A DNA stretch of 14,720 nt from Holophagae bacterium. Lineage in GTDB: Bacteria; Acidobacteriota; Thermoanaerobaculia; Thermoanaerobaculales; Sulfomarinibacteraceae. Under the pieces are notes generated by a model. That model had not been told where the DNA came from and did not search any database. It saw only the letters and a list, made by a program, of their open reading frames with translations. A program made the position numbers and the translations under genes. The first letter of the stretch is position 1. Every line of letters starts with the position of its first letter. Below, piece by piece: positions 1 through 8,499 of this stretch. The DNA is taken from positions 1 to 14,720 of the forward strand of contig JAUWTC010000011.1 of NCBI GenBank assembly GCA_030609785.1, read 5' to 3'.

Positions 1-24
1 GCCCCTTGAGGGAAATGCGCCGAG

Positions 25-48
25 CGGGGGCGCCGCCAGGCGCTCCCG
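25..48. other. GC-rich hairpin, possible second terminator
   Basis: Arms 25-34 and 39-48 pair over 10 bp with one G-T wobble around a GCCA loop. Neither strand has a U-run after it, so intrinsic termination is doubtful. It could be a back-up stop behind pcrA or part of a repeat. Confidence 0.3.
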
Positions 49-214
49 AAGGCCGGGTTGGAATCCAGGTCCAGGATCAGCAGACAGCTTCAGATTCAGC
101 GGCGGTTTGCAGCGACAGCGACAGCAAACAGCGTCAGATGGCCGCGACCGCGGCAGGTGGCAGCATCGGCGACCGAGGCGGCGGTGTGCGGGATCTACAA
201 CCCAAATGAACAAT

Positions 215-232
215 GCGGGGCAGGAGCCCCGC
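215..232 (-). terminator. Probable terminator behind pcrA
   Basis: Perfect 7-bp stem (GCGGGGC with GCCCCGC) and a 4-nt loop, beginning 33 nt past the pcrA stop codon. On the minus strand the stem is followed by ATTGTTCATTT, which is T-rich but not a clean T-run. It would end the minus-strand unit that finishes with pcrA. Confidence 0.5.
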
Positions 233-264
233 GCTCCAACTCAGCCTTCCAGCGTCCCCGCTTT

Positions 265-2556
265 CTAGCATTTTTCCAATTTCGCAATCGTCGGAACCAG
301 CGTCTTGCGCCCGGCTCGGTCGAAGAATATGACCAGCTTGAGTTGCGGACCCCGACCCTGGCACGACAGCACGACGCCGGACCCGAACCTCCGATGGGAA
401 ACCCGGTCGCCCGGTCGCCACCCCTTGCCGTCGGCGTCTTCGACGGTCGCAGCGATCGGCCGCCCCCGGAAACTCCGCTGGGGGGATCGGCTCGGTACAG
501 GGCCGGAGCCGACCGATCCGCCGGACTGGGGACCGGCCGTCCGAAGTCGCCTGCTGAAGGAGCCCTCGATCCCCCGCCCAGTGGTCGCGGCGTCGAAGCC
601 CCAGCTCTGACCAACGATCTGCGAGAGCGAATCACTGTCATCCTGAAGAAAATCGGCGGGAATCTCGGCCAGGAAGCGCGACGGGCGGGTCGGATTCCGC
701 TGACCGAAGAGAAAGCGCTCGCGGGCGGCCGTCAGAGCCAGGCGGTGGCGCGCACGGGTCATGCCGACGTAGGCCAGACGCCGCTCTTCTTCCAGTCCCT
801 CGGCATCGTTCCGGGAGTTGGCGTGGGGCAGCAACCCGTCCTCACATCCGACGACAAAGACAGCGTCGAATTCCAGGCCCTTGGCCGAATGCAGGGTCAT
901 CAGGCTGACGGCGTCTGCCGAGTTCCTCTGATCGGCGTCTTCGAAGAGCGCGACACCGTCCAGGAAGGTATCGAGATCCTGTCCCTGCAGCGATGCCTCG
1001 GCCACAGCCGTTGCCAGCTGCCGAAGGTTCTCACGCCGGACGACCTTCTCTTCCTCCTCCCCGTCATAGAGCCCCAGCAGGCCGGAGGCCTCGAGCAGCC
1101 ACCCGACGAAATCAGCGGGCTCAAAAACTTCCCTCTGCGTCTGGGCTTCGTCCAATATTTCGAAGAAACGCCCCAGGGCCATTCGAGCCCGTGACGTCAA
1201 GGTCTCCGGCATGTCCCTGGCTGCAATCGACACCGAACGGCCGACCGCCATCGCGTGGGACCTCAGGGCATCGAGAGTGGCGGCCCCGATGCCCCGGGCC
1301 GGCACGTTGACCACCCGTTCAAAGGCCAGCGCATCCTCGGGGCGAACGACCAAACGCAGGTAAGCCAAGGCATCCTTGACCTCGGCCCGCTGCCAGAATC
1401 TCAGGCCCCCAACCACCCGGTAGGGAACCTGGCGTCGGGTCAATTCCTCTTCGAAAGGCCGCGTCTGGGCATTGGTCCGCATCAATACCGCCATCTCGCC
1501 CAGGGGATGGCTCGTTTGCAGGGCCTCGATGCGATCGCACACCCACCGCGCCTCCTCCCGTTCGCCCGGCGCAACAAAGAGTTGCACCGGCTCCCCCCCG
1601 TCCTTCTCGGTGAAGAGGGTCTTGCCGCGCCGTTGGGTGTTGGTGGCGATCAGCGCACCGGAGATCTTCAAGATCGGCGCCGTCGACCGGTAGTTTCGCT
1701 CCAGCGCGACCACCCGGGCCCCCGGAAAGGACCGCTCGAAGTCCAGGATGTTGTCCATCTCGGCGCCCCGCCACCGATAAATACTCTGATCCTCGTCGCC
1801 GACTGCGGTGATATTGCCGCTTTCGCTCAGGACCGTGTTCAGGAGCTTCATCTGCAGCCGGTTGGTGTCCTGAAACTCGTCGACCAGCAGCCACCGCGCC
1901 CGACGCTTGACCGAGGCGGCGACTGCCCTATCCGACGACAACGCCTCGAGGACCAGGGCCAACATGTCGTCGAAGTCGACGGCGCCCAGCTCTTTCTTGC
2001 GGGCGGTGTAGCGCCGCCACAGTCGGGCGACGACCAAAGCCCGAACATCACCGGTGCGCCGTTCCAATCGTTCAACGTCCTCGAGGCGGTTGACATGACC
2101 GGAGATACGCGAGAGCACGCTGCGGGCGGGGTATTCCTTGGGGTCGAGACCCTCATCCTTGAGGATCCTCATCATCAAGCCCCGTTGATCGTCGCTGTCC
2201 ACAATCGAAAACCGCCGCGGCAATCCCGCCGCCTCGGGCCATCGTCTGAGAATGTCCAAGGCCCATCGGTGGAAGGTCCCGACAAAGGCCCCTCCCAACG
2301 CGGGGCCGGCGTCGATCAACGCGGCCGCCCTTTCCCTCATTTCCCGGGCAGCCTTGTTGGTGAATGTGACGGCGGTGATTTCAAAGGGCTCAGCCGCACC
2401 CCGCCCGATCAGATGAGCGACTCGGTGGGTCAAAACGCGGGTCTTCCCCGATCCGGCCCCCGCCAACACCAACAAGGGGCCCTCGCCGTGGGCCACGGCC
2501 TCCCGCTGTGTCGGGTTGAGTCCCTCGAGCAATCTTTCCGCAGTCATCACAGCCAC
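265..2556 (-). CDS. pcrA: ATP-dependent DNA helicase PcrA/UvrD (SF1A)
   Basis: A 3'-5' superfamily 1A helicase that unwinds DNA in repair, replication restart and transcription-coupled repair in the cytoplasm. The motifs appear in order: LNPTQREAV (Q motif), AGAGSGKT Walker A at residues 32-39, TFTNKAAREM (Ia), VDEFQDTN (II), GDEDQSIYRWRGA (III), ERNYRST (IV), TLHSAKGLEFDAVF (V) and YVGMTRARHRL (VI). The last ~50 residues (GDRVSHRRFGSG onward) match the Tudor-like tail of PcrA/UvrD that contacts RNA polymerase, which favours pcrA over rep. At 763 aa it is full length. The first codon as given is GTG; an ATG three codons in (2547) is an equally good start, and neither has a clear Shine-Dalgarno. 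It is last in the minus-strand run, 82 nt after glmS, and a hairpin follows it. Confidence 0.96.
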   Translation of the reverse strand: MAVMTAERLLEGLNPTQREAVAHGEGPLLVLAGAGSGKTRVLTHRVAHLIGRGAAEPFEITAVTFTNKAAREMRERAAALIDAGPALGGAFVGTFHRWALDILRRWPEAAGLPRRFSIVDSDDQRGLMMRILKDEGLDPKEYPARSVLSRISGHVNRLEDVERLERRTGDVRALVVARLWRRYTARKKELGAVDFDDMLALVLEALSSDRAVAASVKRRARWLLVDEFQDTNRLQMKLLNTVLSESGNITAVGDEDQSIYRWRGAEMDNILDFERSFPGARVVALERNYRSTAPILKISGALIATNTQRRGKTLFTEKDGGEPVQLFVAPGEREEARWVCDRIEALQTSHPLGEMAVLMRTNAQTRPFEEELTRRQVPYRVVGGLRFWQRAEVKDALAYLRLVVRPEDALAFERVVNVPARGIGAATLDALRSHAMAVGRSVSIAARDMPETLTSRARMALGRFFEILDEAQTQREVFEPADFVGWLLEASGLLGLYDGEEEEKVVRRENLRQLATAVAEASLQGQDLDTFLDGVALFEDADQRNSADAVSLMTLHSAKGLEFDAVFVVGCEDGLLPHANSRNDAEGLEEERRLAYVGMTRARHRLALTAARERFLFGQRNPTRPSRFLAEIPADFLQDDSDSLSQIVGQSWGFDAATTGRGIEGSFSRRLRTAGPQSGGSVGSGPVPSRSPQRSFRGRPIAATVEDADGKGWRPGDRVSHRRFGSGVVLSCQGRGPQLKLVIFFDRAGRKTLVPTIAKLEKC

Positions 2557-2638
2557 CCCGTCCGGGAGCCGTTGATCATGGTCATCTCCATCAGTCCTTC
2601 CATCGATCGTAGTCTCAGAAATCCGCCCTGCGAATTTC

Positions 2639-4462
2639 TTACTCCACCGTCACACTCTTGGCCAGATTCCGGGGCTGGTCCACGTCCAGGCCCAGTTCGA
2701 CGGCCACTCGGTAGGCCAGCAGCTGCAGGGGAATCGTGGTGATGATCGGCTGCAGGAGACGGTCTACGGCCGGAATCGGCAGGACGATGTCGGCCACCTG
2801 GGCCACGTCGTCGGCTTCCCGCTCGGCCACGGCGATGACTACCGCGCCTCGGGCACGAACCTCCATCAAATTGCCCAAGAGTTTTTCCCGCGTCGGCGTC
2901 GCCGGAGCGACGGTGACAATCGGGAATCCCTCGGTCAGGAGGGCGATCGGCCCATGTTTCATCTCACCGGCCGGATACCCCTCGGCGTGGAGGTAGGAGA
3001 TCTCCTTCAGCTTCAACGCGCCTTCCAGCGCAATCGGGTAGAGGCAGCCCCTCCCCAAGTAGAGCGAATCCGTCGCCTCGGCCAGCAGTTGTGTCGCCCG
3101 ATCATAGGCCTCTTCGCTGCCTTCAATCGCCTGTTCGATGGCCAGGGGCAATCGGAGCAGTTGCTGGATGATTTCGGCATCCATGTCGTCCGACAGGCCC
3201 TGAACCTGCCTCAGAGCCAGCGCCAGGAGGACCATCGCCACCAACTGGGTCGTAAACGCCTTGGTCGAGGCGACACCGATCTCCGGTCCGGCTTGGGTCA
3301 ACATCCGGGCCTGGGCCATACGCCACGAAGACGCCCCCCGGACATTGCAGATCGTGCCCAGCAGCGCGCCGGCATCCTTGGCCAGCTCCATAGCTGCCAG
3401 CGTATCGGCAGTCTCTCCGCTCTGCGTCACGCCGACAACCAGGACGTCCCGGCCGACCAGCGGCTCCCGGTAGCGGTACTCCGATCCGTAGTCGACCTCC
3501 GTCGGGAGGCCCGTCAGGCGCTCGATCAAGAATTTCCCTACGAGGCAGGCGTGCCACGACGTCCCGCAGGCAACCAGATGGATCCGCCTGACTTCGGCCA
3601 ATCGATCGTGATCAAAGCCCAGATCACCCAGGTTAACCGCCGTGCGGTCCCCGTTCAGGTAGGCCCGGACGGTGTTCCGAACGGCATCGGGCTGTTCGTG
3701 GATCTCCTTGAGCATGTAGTGGCGGAACCCGCCCTTGTCCATCCGTCCGGCATCCCAATCCAACGTCTCCACCGGCCGGTCAACCGCATGCCCGTCGTTG
3801 TGGATGTGCGCTTCGTGTTGGTGAACGACGGCAATGTCGCCGTTTTCCAAGTAGATCACCCTCTTGGTTCGGTGCAACAGGGCCACGACGTCCGAAGCGA
3901 CGATCATCTCGTCATCCCCCACACCGACAACCAACGGCGGCCCATTGCGGAAGGCGACGACGGTGTTGGGCTCGTCTCGACTGACGGCCACGACCGCGAA
4001 CTGTCCGACCAGTCGGGGCAGGACCGCCTCGACCCGCTCGAAAAGACTGCCCGTTGCTCGCCCCAGCAACTGGGCAATCAACTCAGTGTCCGTATCCGAG
4101 GCCAGCGCAACCCCCTGGCTCAGGAGTTCTCTCCGAAGGTCGGCGTAGTTTTCCAGAATCCCGTTGTGGACCACCGCGATGTGGCCGTCGGCATCCACTT
4201 GCGGGTGGGCGTTGGCCTCGGTTGGTGCGCCGTGGGTCGCCCACCGCGTATGACCGACACCGACCGATCCACGAGGCGGCTGATCGAAAGCCAACTCCTC
4301 GAGATTGGCCAGCTTGCCCGCCGCCCTGAGGATCTCGATCGTCTCGGCGCCCATCACTGCCAGACCGGCGGAGTCATAGCCTCGATATTCCAGCCGCCGT
4401 AGACCGTCGAGGATGACCGGTACCGCCTGGTGCTCGCCAACGTATCCGATGATGCCGCACAT
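2639..4462 (-). CDS. glmS: Glutamine--fructose-6-phosphate aminotransferase (isomerizing)
   Basis: Makes glucosamine-6-phosphate from fructose-6-phosphate and glutamine, the first committed step to UDP-GlcNAc for peptidoglycan and lipopolysaccharide. At 607 aa it has the normal length. The N-terminal Ntn-glutaminase domain starts MCGIIGYVG, with Cys2 becoming the nucleophile, followed by HTRWATHG (71-78), HNGILENY (99-106) and SDTDTE (122-127). Two SIS sugar-isomerase domains follow: CGTSWHA at 299-305, TQSGETADT at 346-354, then LKLKEISYLHAEGYPAGEMKHGP and the canonical C-terminus NLAKSVTVE with its ring-opening Lys. The usual RES(D) motif after ICNV reads RMAQ here (about 381-384). The start is fixed by GAGGAG six nt upstream, which overlaps the tal stop codon. 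No glmS ribozyme is possible in the 9-nt gap. Confidence 0.97.
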   Translation of the reverse strand: MCGIIGYVGEHQAVPVILDGLRRLEYRGYDSAGLAVMGAETIEILRAAGKLANLEELAFDQPPRGSVGVGHTRWATHGAPTEANAHPQVDADGHIAVVHNGILENYADLRRELLSQGVALASDTDTELIAQLLGRATGSLFERVEAVLPRLVGQFAVVAVSRDEPNTVVAFRNGPPLVVGVGDDEMIVASDVVALLHRTKRVIYLENGDIAVVHQHEAHIHNDGHAVDRPVETLDWDAGRMDKGGFRHYMLKEIHEQPDAVRNTVRAYLNGDRTAVNLGDLGFDHDRLAEVRRIHLVACGTSWHACLVGKFLIERLTGLPTEVDYGSEYRYREPLVGRDVLVVGVTQSGETADTLAAMELAKDAGALLGTICNVRGASSWRMAQARMLTQAGPEIGVASTKAFTTQLVAMVLLALALRQVQGLSDDMDAEIIQQLLRLPLAIEQAIEGSEEAYDRATQLLAEATDSLYLGRGCLYPIALEGALKLKEISYLHAEGYPAGEMKHGPIALLTEGFPIVTVAPATPTREKLLGNLMEVRARGAVVIAVAEREADDVAQVADIVLPIPAVDRLLQPIITTIPLQLLAYRVAVELGLDVDQPRNLAKSVTVE

Positions 4463-4467
4463 GGATT

Positions 4468-4473
4468 CTCCTC
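4468..4473 (-). promoter_or_regulatory. glmS ribosome binding site overlapping the tal stop
   Basis: GAGGAG lies 5 nt upstream of the glmS ATG and shares its first two bases with the TGA stop of tal. A ribosome finishing tal therefore sits on the glmS initiation site, which points to translational coupling. Confidence 0.7.
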
Positions 4474-5566
4474 AGCGCGCCGCGATTTTTTCAGCCAACG
4501 ACGCCAGCAGATCGTCGAAGGCGCCAGCAAAGGCGGCCACGCCGTCGTGTTGGAGCTTCATCGTCACGGCCTTAAGATCTATGCCGTGAGCCTCAAGGCC
4601 CTCCATGACGCCGTCCGCCGTCGCCATGCCCTCCACGAGAGCGTCTCGGGGACTGCCGTGGTCCCGGTATGCGTCCAGTGTCGCCGCCGGGATCGTATTG
4701 ACTGTCTGCGGTCCGACCAACTCCTCGACGTAGAGCACATCAGGATAGGCCGGGTTCTTGGCCGAGGTCGAGGCCCAGAGCGGCCGTTGCACCTGGGCGC
4801 CCCGGGACTTGAGCGCTTCGAAGGTCGGGCCGTGGAAGATCTCCTTGAACCGGCGATAGGCGAGGCAGGCATTGGCGATCGCGGCTTTCCCTTGGAGAGC
4901 AAGCGCCTCAGGCGTCCCGACGGCCTCGAGCTGTGCATCGACCGCCGTATCCACACGGCTGACGAAAAACGACGCCACCGAGGCGACGGTCGATGGTTCT
5001 GCGCAGCGCCCGAGCCCTCGAACGTAGGCCTGGGCAACAGCCTCGTAGTCGTCCATCGAGAACATCAGGGTGGCGTTGACGTTGATGCCGTCGGCGATCA
5101 ACGCCTCGATCGCCGCCATGCCCTCGGTGGTCGCCGGCACCTTGATCATCAAATTTGGCCGGTCGACCCACGCCCACAAGCGCCGGGCATCCGCAATCGT
5201 ACCTGTGGTGTCGTGCGCCAGATCCGGCGCGACCTCGAAGCTGACGAACCCGTCACTGGCGCCGCTGGCGTCATAAACCGGCCGCAATACATCAGCCGCG
5301 GCCCGACTATCCGTGACCGCCACCTCTTCGTAGACCTCGACCGCCGTTGCCTCCGGATGTCGGAGAAGAACGGTATCGACCTGCCCGTCGTACTCGTCAG
5401 TGCCTGCGATCGCATTCTTGAAGATCGACGGATTGGAGGTCACACCTCGAACGCCATCCTCCTCGACCAAGCGGGCCAACCCGCCACCTTCAACCAGGCT
5501 GCGCTGAATGAAATCCAACCACACCGCTTGCCCATGATCCGCCCAGAGTGCCTTCAGACTATTCAT
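4472..5566 (-). CDS. tal: Transaldolase (long, actinobacterial/cyanobacterial type)
   Basis: Moves a dihydroxyacetone unit from sedoheptulose-7-phosphate to glyceraldehyde-3-phosphate, giving erythrose-4-phosphate and fructose-6-phosphate (non-oxidative pentose phosphate pathway). At 364 aa it belongs to the long transaldolase subfamily rather than the ~215-aa TalC type. Motifs: WLDFI (16-20), GVTSNPSIF (41-49), NLMIKVPATTEG with the Schiff-base lysine K142, INVNATLMFS (161-170), and LWASTSAKNPAYPD (263-276). The transketolase TAG is followed directly by TTG ATG; I place the start at the ATG (5566), which has GGGGA about 6 nt upstream, giving a 3-nt gap. Its stop lies inside the glmS ribosome binding site. 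Its product fructose-6-phosphate is the GlmS substrate. Confidence 0.96.
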   Translation of the reverse strand: MNSLKALWADHGQAVWLDFIQRSLVEGGGLARLVEEDGVRGVTSNPSIFKNAIAGTDEYDGQVDTVLLRHPEATAVEVYEEVAVTDSRAAADVLRPVYDASGASDGFVSFEVAPDLAHDTTGTIADARRLWAWVDRPNLMIKVPATTEGMAAIEALIADGINVNATLMFSMDDYEAVAQAYVRGLGRCAEPSTVASVASFFVSRVDTAVDAQLEAVGTPEALALQGKAAIANACLAYRRFKEIFHGPTFEALKSRGAQVQRPLWASTSAKNPAYPDVLYVEELVGPQTVNTIPAATLDAYRDHGSPRDALVEGMATADGVMEGLEAHGIDLKAVTMKLQHDGVAAFAGAFDDLLASLAEKIAAR

Positions 5567-5569
5567 CAA

Positions 5570-7621
5570 CTATCCCCGTTTCTCGACCAGGTCCATTGCA
5601 GCCTCCACGATCCTTTCGACCGTGAAACCCAGCTTCTCGGCCACGACCTCACCCGGCGCAGAGGCGCCGAACCGGTCGAGCCCAATGACGGCGCCATCAG
5701 TGCCCGTGTACCGCTCCCAGCCGAAGGTCACACCGGCCTCGATCGCCACTGCCGGAACTCCCGGCGGCAGCAGTGCCCGCCGATAATCCTCGTCCTGGGC
5801 ATCGAACAACTCTTGCGACGGCATCGACACAACCCTCGCCATAATCCCGCGCCCGCCAAGCTCGGCACCAGCCCGGACCGCCAGCTGAACCTCGGATCCG
5901 GTGGCCAGCAGCACCACCTGTGGTGAATCGCCATCCTCCACCGGGCACCACGCACCCCGAGTGACGCCCATCTGGGCCCCCTCGGCCGTGCCGTCCAGAA
6001 TCGGCAGGCCCTGCCGGGAGAGGATCAGGGCTGTTGGACCCTCCCGCCTCTCCAATGCCACACGCCAGGCCGCCGCCGTTTCGTTGGCGTCGGCCGGCCG
6101 CAGCACTACCACATTGGGAATGACCCGAAGTGACGCTACCTGCTCGACCGGCTGATGGGTCGGCCCATCTTCACCAACCCAGATCGAGTCGTGGGTGAAG
6201 ACATAGATCACCGGTAATCCCATCAGCGCCGCCAGCCGTATCGCCGGACGCATGTAGTCGGCGAAAACCAGGAAAGTCGACCCAAACGGCCTGATGCCCC
6301 CGTGAAGAGCGAGACCATTGAGCACGGCGCCCATCGCATGTTCCCGAATGCCGAAGTGGAGGTTCCGCCCACCCCACGATCCGTTGGTGATCGCCTTTGA
6401 GGCGTTAATGGTCGTCTTGCATGACGGCCCCAGGTCCGCCGAGCCTCCGACCATCTCGGGCAAAACCTCGGCGAGAGCATTGATGACCGTCCCGGACGCC
6501 GCCCGGGTTGCCGGCCCCTTGGTGCCATATTCAACGACCGGCAGGGCATCCGGCCAGCCCTCAGGCAAACGGCCGTCCAGACGCCTGCCAAAAGCCTCCG
6601 CCAGCTCAGGGTGAGCCTCGGCCCATGCACCGTACCGCTCTTGCCAGGTGGCGTGGGCTTCGGCGCCGCGACGAGCAACCTCCCGCCCCCTCTCGGCAAC
6701 CACATCCGGCACGAAAAACTCTGCATCCTCCGGCCAGCCCAAATTCTTCTTGGCGCCCCGAACCTCCTCAGGACCAAGTGGTGCACCGTGGGCCCCGGCC
6801 GTATCCTGCTTTGTCGGTGCGGAGAAACCGATGTGGGACCGGACCGCTACCAGGGTCGGTCGCTCGGTCTCATGAGCGGCGGCGTCAAAGGCCGCGACCA
6901 GGGCGTCCAAGTCATTGGCGTCCTCGACGCGGACGACGTGCCAACCGTAGGTGCGGAATCGACCCTCGACGTCATCGGAGATCGTTAGATCGGTCGCTCC
7001 GTCAATCGTGATCTGGTTGTCGTCCCAGATCCAGCACAACTTTGAAAGGCCCAGGTGTCCCGCCAGGGATGCCGCTTCGGCGCTGACGCCTTCCATCAAA
7101 TCGCCGTCGCCACAGACGACCCAGGTTCGATGATCAACAACCGGGGCGCCCGACCCGTTGAAAACCTCCGAAAGGTGGGCCTCGGCCAAGGCCATACCTA
7201 CCGACGTCGCACACCCCTGTCCCAGGGGCCCGGTGGTGATCTCGACACCCGGCACATGGCCGACCTCTGGATGCCCCGGCGTCCTGGAATCCCACTGTCG
7301 GAAGGCCTTGATGTCCTCAAGAGTCACGTCGTAACCGGTCAGATGCAAGACTCCGTAGAGCAGCATCGACGCGTGTCCGGCCGAAAGCACAAAACGGTCC
7401 CGGTCGGCCCACGACGGATCTTCAGGGTCATGTTCGAGCGCTCGGGAAAACAGAGTCCACGCCACCGGCGCGAGGCCCAGCGGCGCCCCGGGATGTCCGG
7501 AATTGGCCTTCTCGATGGCATCCATCGCCAGCGTGCGAAGGGTATTTACGGCCAGTTGGTCGACGTCGTCAAAGCGTGCGCCCACGGTCACCTCCAGGGT
7601 ATCGGCGGCAGGAGCCACCAT
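5570..7621 (-). CDS. tkt: Transketolase
   Basis: Thiamine diphosphate enzyme that moves two-carbon units between pentose phosphates and aldoses in the pentose phosphate or Calvin-type cycles. Motifs seen: SGHPGAPLG (41-49), DRFVLSAGHASMLLY (75-89), GPLGQG (131-136), the ThDP/metal motif GDGDLMEG (171-178) to DNQITIDG (201-208), H263, the REH motif with catalytic E427, and HDSIWVGEDGPTHQP (477-491). At 683 aa it is complete. The ATG at 7621 has no clear Shine-Dalgarno. An alternative GTG at 7585 is preceded by GGAGGTGA at close spacing and would give a 671-aa protein starting nearer the conserved DQLAVNTLRTLAMDA; I cannot decide between them. It follows the truncated glmU after 103 nt that hold a repeat fragment, and runs directly into tal. 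Confidence 0.96.
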   Translation of the reverse strand: MVAPAADTLEVTVGARFDDVDQLAVNTLRTLAMDAIEKANSGHPGAPLGLAPVAWTLFSRALEHDPEDPSWADRDRFVLSAGHASMLLYGVLHLTGYDVTLEDIKAFRQWDSRTPGHPEVGHVPGVEITTGPLGQGCATSVGMALAEAHLSEVFNGSGAPVVDHRTWVVCGDGDLMEGVSAEAASLAGHLGLSKLCWIWDDNQITIDGATDLTISDDVEGRFRTYGWHVVRVEDANDLDALVAAFDAAAHETERPTLVAVRSHIGFSAPTKQDTAGAHGAPLGPEEVRGAKKNLGWPEDAEFFVPDVVAERGREVARRGAEAHATWQERYGAWAEAHPELAEAFGRRLDGRLPEGWPDALPVVEYGTKGPATRAASGTVINALAEVLPEMVGGSADLGPSCKTTINASKAITNGSWGGRNLHFGIREHAMGAVLNGLALHGGIRPFGSTFLVFADYMRPAIRLAALMGLPVIYVFTHDSIWVGEDGPTHQPVEQVASLRVIPNVVVLRPADANETAAAWRVALERREGPTALILSRQGLPILDGTAEGAQMGVTRGAWCPVEDGDSPQVVLLATGSEVQLAVRAGAELGGRGIMARVVSMPSQELFDAQDEDYRRALLPPGVPAVAIEAGVTFGWERYTGTDGAVIGLDRFGASAPGEVVAEKLGFTVERIVEAAMDLVEKRG

Positions 7622-7645
7622 GCGCGGTGAAGACTATCAGGACTT

Positions 7646-7730
7646 AGGGTCCGCGCAAAAATAACTTCCGCACCTCGCATCCCATCTGCACTGCATCTTC
7701 AGCTCGCCCTCAATCGCGAAATCCTCAATG
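7646..7730 (-). repeat. Right-end fragment of the MITE-like element
   Basis: Read on the minus strand, these 85 nt match 12388-12472 on the plus strand without gaps at 70 of 85 positions; the first 20 are identical and the next 30 differ at 4. The outer end (7646-7664) carries the same terminal motif, AGGG-T-CCGCG...AATAA, seen at both ends of the complete copy. The other half of the element, including its left terminal repeat, is absent and glmU coding sequence stands in its place. The glmU stop codon TGA (7725-7727) lies inside the repeat. Confidence 0.85.
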
Positions 7731-8474
7731 AGTTGTGGCATTCTCCAAACGTCTCACGAGAACCTCCTCGACACGCCTGAGATCTTCGGGTGTATTCACC
7801 CCCTGCATCTCTTCGGGATCGTCGAGTACAGTCGCACCTACCGACAGCCCCCGCCGGGTCAGCCACCGGACAACGTCGGTCAGGTAGTACTCGCCCTGTA
7901 CGTTGTCGGGCTTGAGCGAGTCCAGGGCCTGGTCAAGAGAAGCCCTCCGAAAGGCGTAGACACCGGCATTGACCTCGTTCAGTGCCAGGGTTTCGGCATC
8001 GGCGTCCCTGGCTTCAACGACTGCCCGAACGCTGCCATCCGGACCGCGCAGGACCCGTCCGTAGGCGCCAGGATCGGTGAGGACCGCGGTCAACAAAGCC
8101 GCCTCGGCACCCTTCGCCACTGAGTCCAACAAACGGTCCAAGGTCGCCTTCCGCAGCAAAGGAACATCGCCGGAAAGCACCAACACGGTATCTCCGTCCG
8201 GAGCGGCCTCCATGGCAACCCGCAGAGCATCTCCGGTTCCCAACTGCGGTTCCTGCAAGGCAGTCAGAACCCCCCGATCGCTCACATGCTCCCCGACGCA
8301 GTCCGCACGATGTCCAACGACGACGACAATGTGGTCCGCCACCGCGACGCTCTCACCCAAATCCAGCACAAAGTCGAGGAGCGCCCGACCTGAGGCTTCA
8401 TGAAGAACTTTGGGAAGATCTGATTTCATCCGCGTGCCCTTGCCCGCAGCCAGAACCGCAACCAAACAGGTCAT
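7725..8474 (-). CDS. glmU: GlmU N-terminal pyrophosphorylase domain only (short GlmU)
   Basis: Nucleotidyltransferase (GT-A fold) expected to make UDP-GlcNAc from UTP and GlcNAc-1-phosphate. Motifs seen: LAAGKGTRM (8-16), LPKVLH (20-25), QEPQLGTGDAL (74-84), SGDVPLL (101-107) with metal ligand D103, AYGRVLR (137-143), VEARDAD (153-159), NEVNAGVYAF, GEYYLTD (194-200), and GVN with N227, equal to E. coli Asn227. The protein stops at residue 249. Normal GlmU is about 450 aa and continues with a left-handed beta-helix acetyltransferase; nothing of that domain is found downstream. The stop codon lies in a dispersed repeat (7646-7730). The start is supported by GGAGG 6 nt upstream. It could be a true truncation with the acetyltransferase supplied elsewhere, or a stand-alone MobA-like nucleotidyltransferase using another sugar. 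Confidence 0.85.
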   Translation of the reverse strand: MTCLVAVLAAGKGTRMKSDLPKVLHEASGRALLDFVLDLGESVAVADHIVVVVGHRADCVGEHVSDRGVLTALQEPQLGTGDALRVAMEAAPDGDTVLVLSGDVPLLRKATLDRLLDSVAKGAEAALLTAVLTDPGAYGRVLRGPDGSVRAVVEARDADAETLALNEVNAGVYAFRRASLDQALDSLKPDNVQGEYYLTDVVRWLTRRGLSVGATVLDDPEEMQGVNTPEDLRRVEEVLVRRLENATTH

Positions 8475-8499
8475 CCATAACCTCCGTCAGGCCTTCATA

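Larger units (their letters stand above)
1..264. other. Non-coding tail downstream of pcrA
   Basis: No convincing gene is visible here. Short open frames exist on the plus strand, but they run on antisense into pcrA, have no ribosome binding site and are low in complexity. The stretch holds two GC-rich hairpins (25-48 and 215-232), short AGCGAC duplications around 111-125, and degenerate repeats of the CCAGG/TCAG kind around 64-100. A gene running off the left edge cannot be excluded. Confidence 0.5.

Noticed and set aside
4463..4471. glmS ribozyme upstream of glmS
   Set aside because: Only 9 nt separate tal and glmS, and no such structure can fit outside coding sequence.
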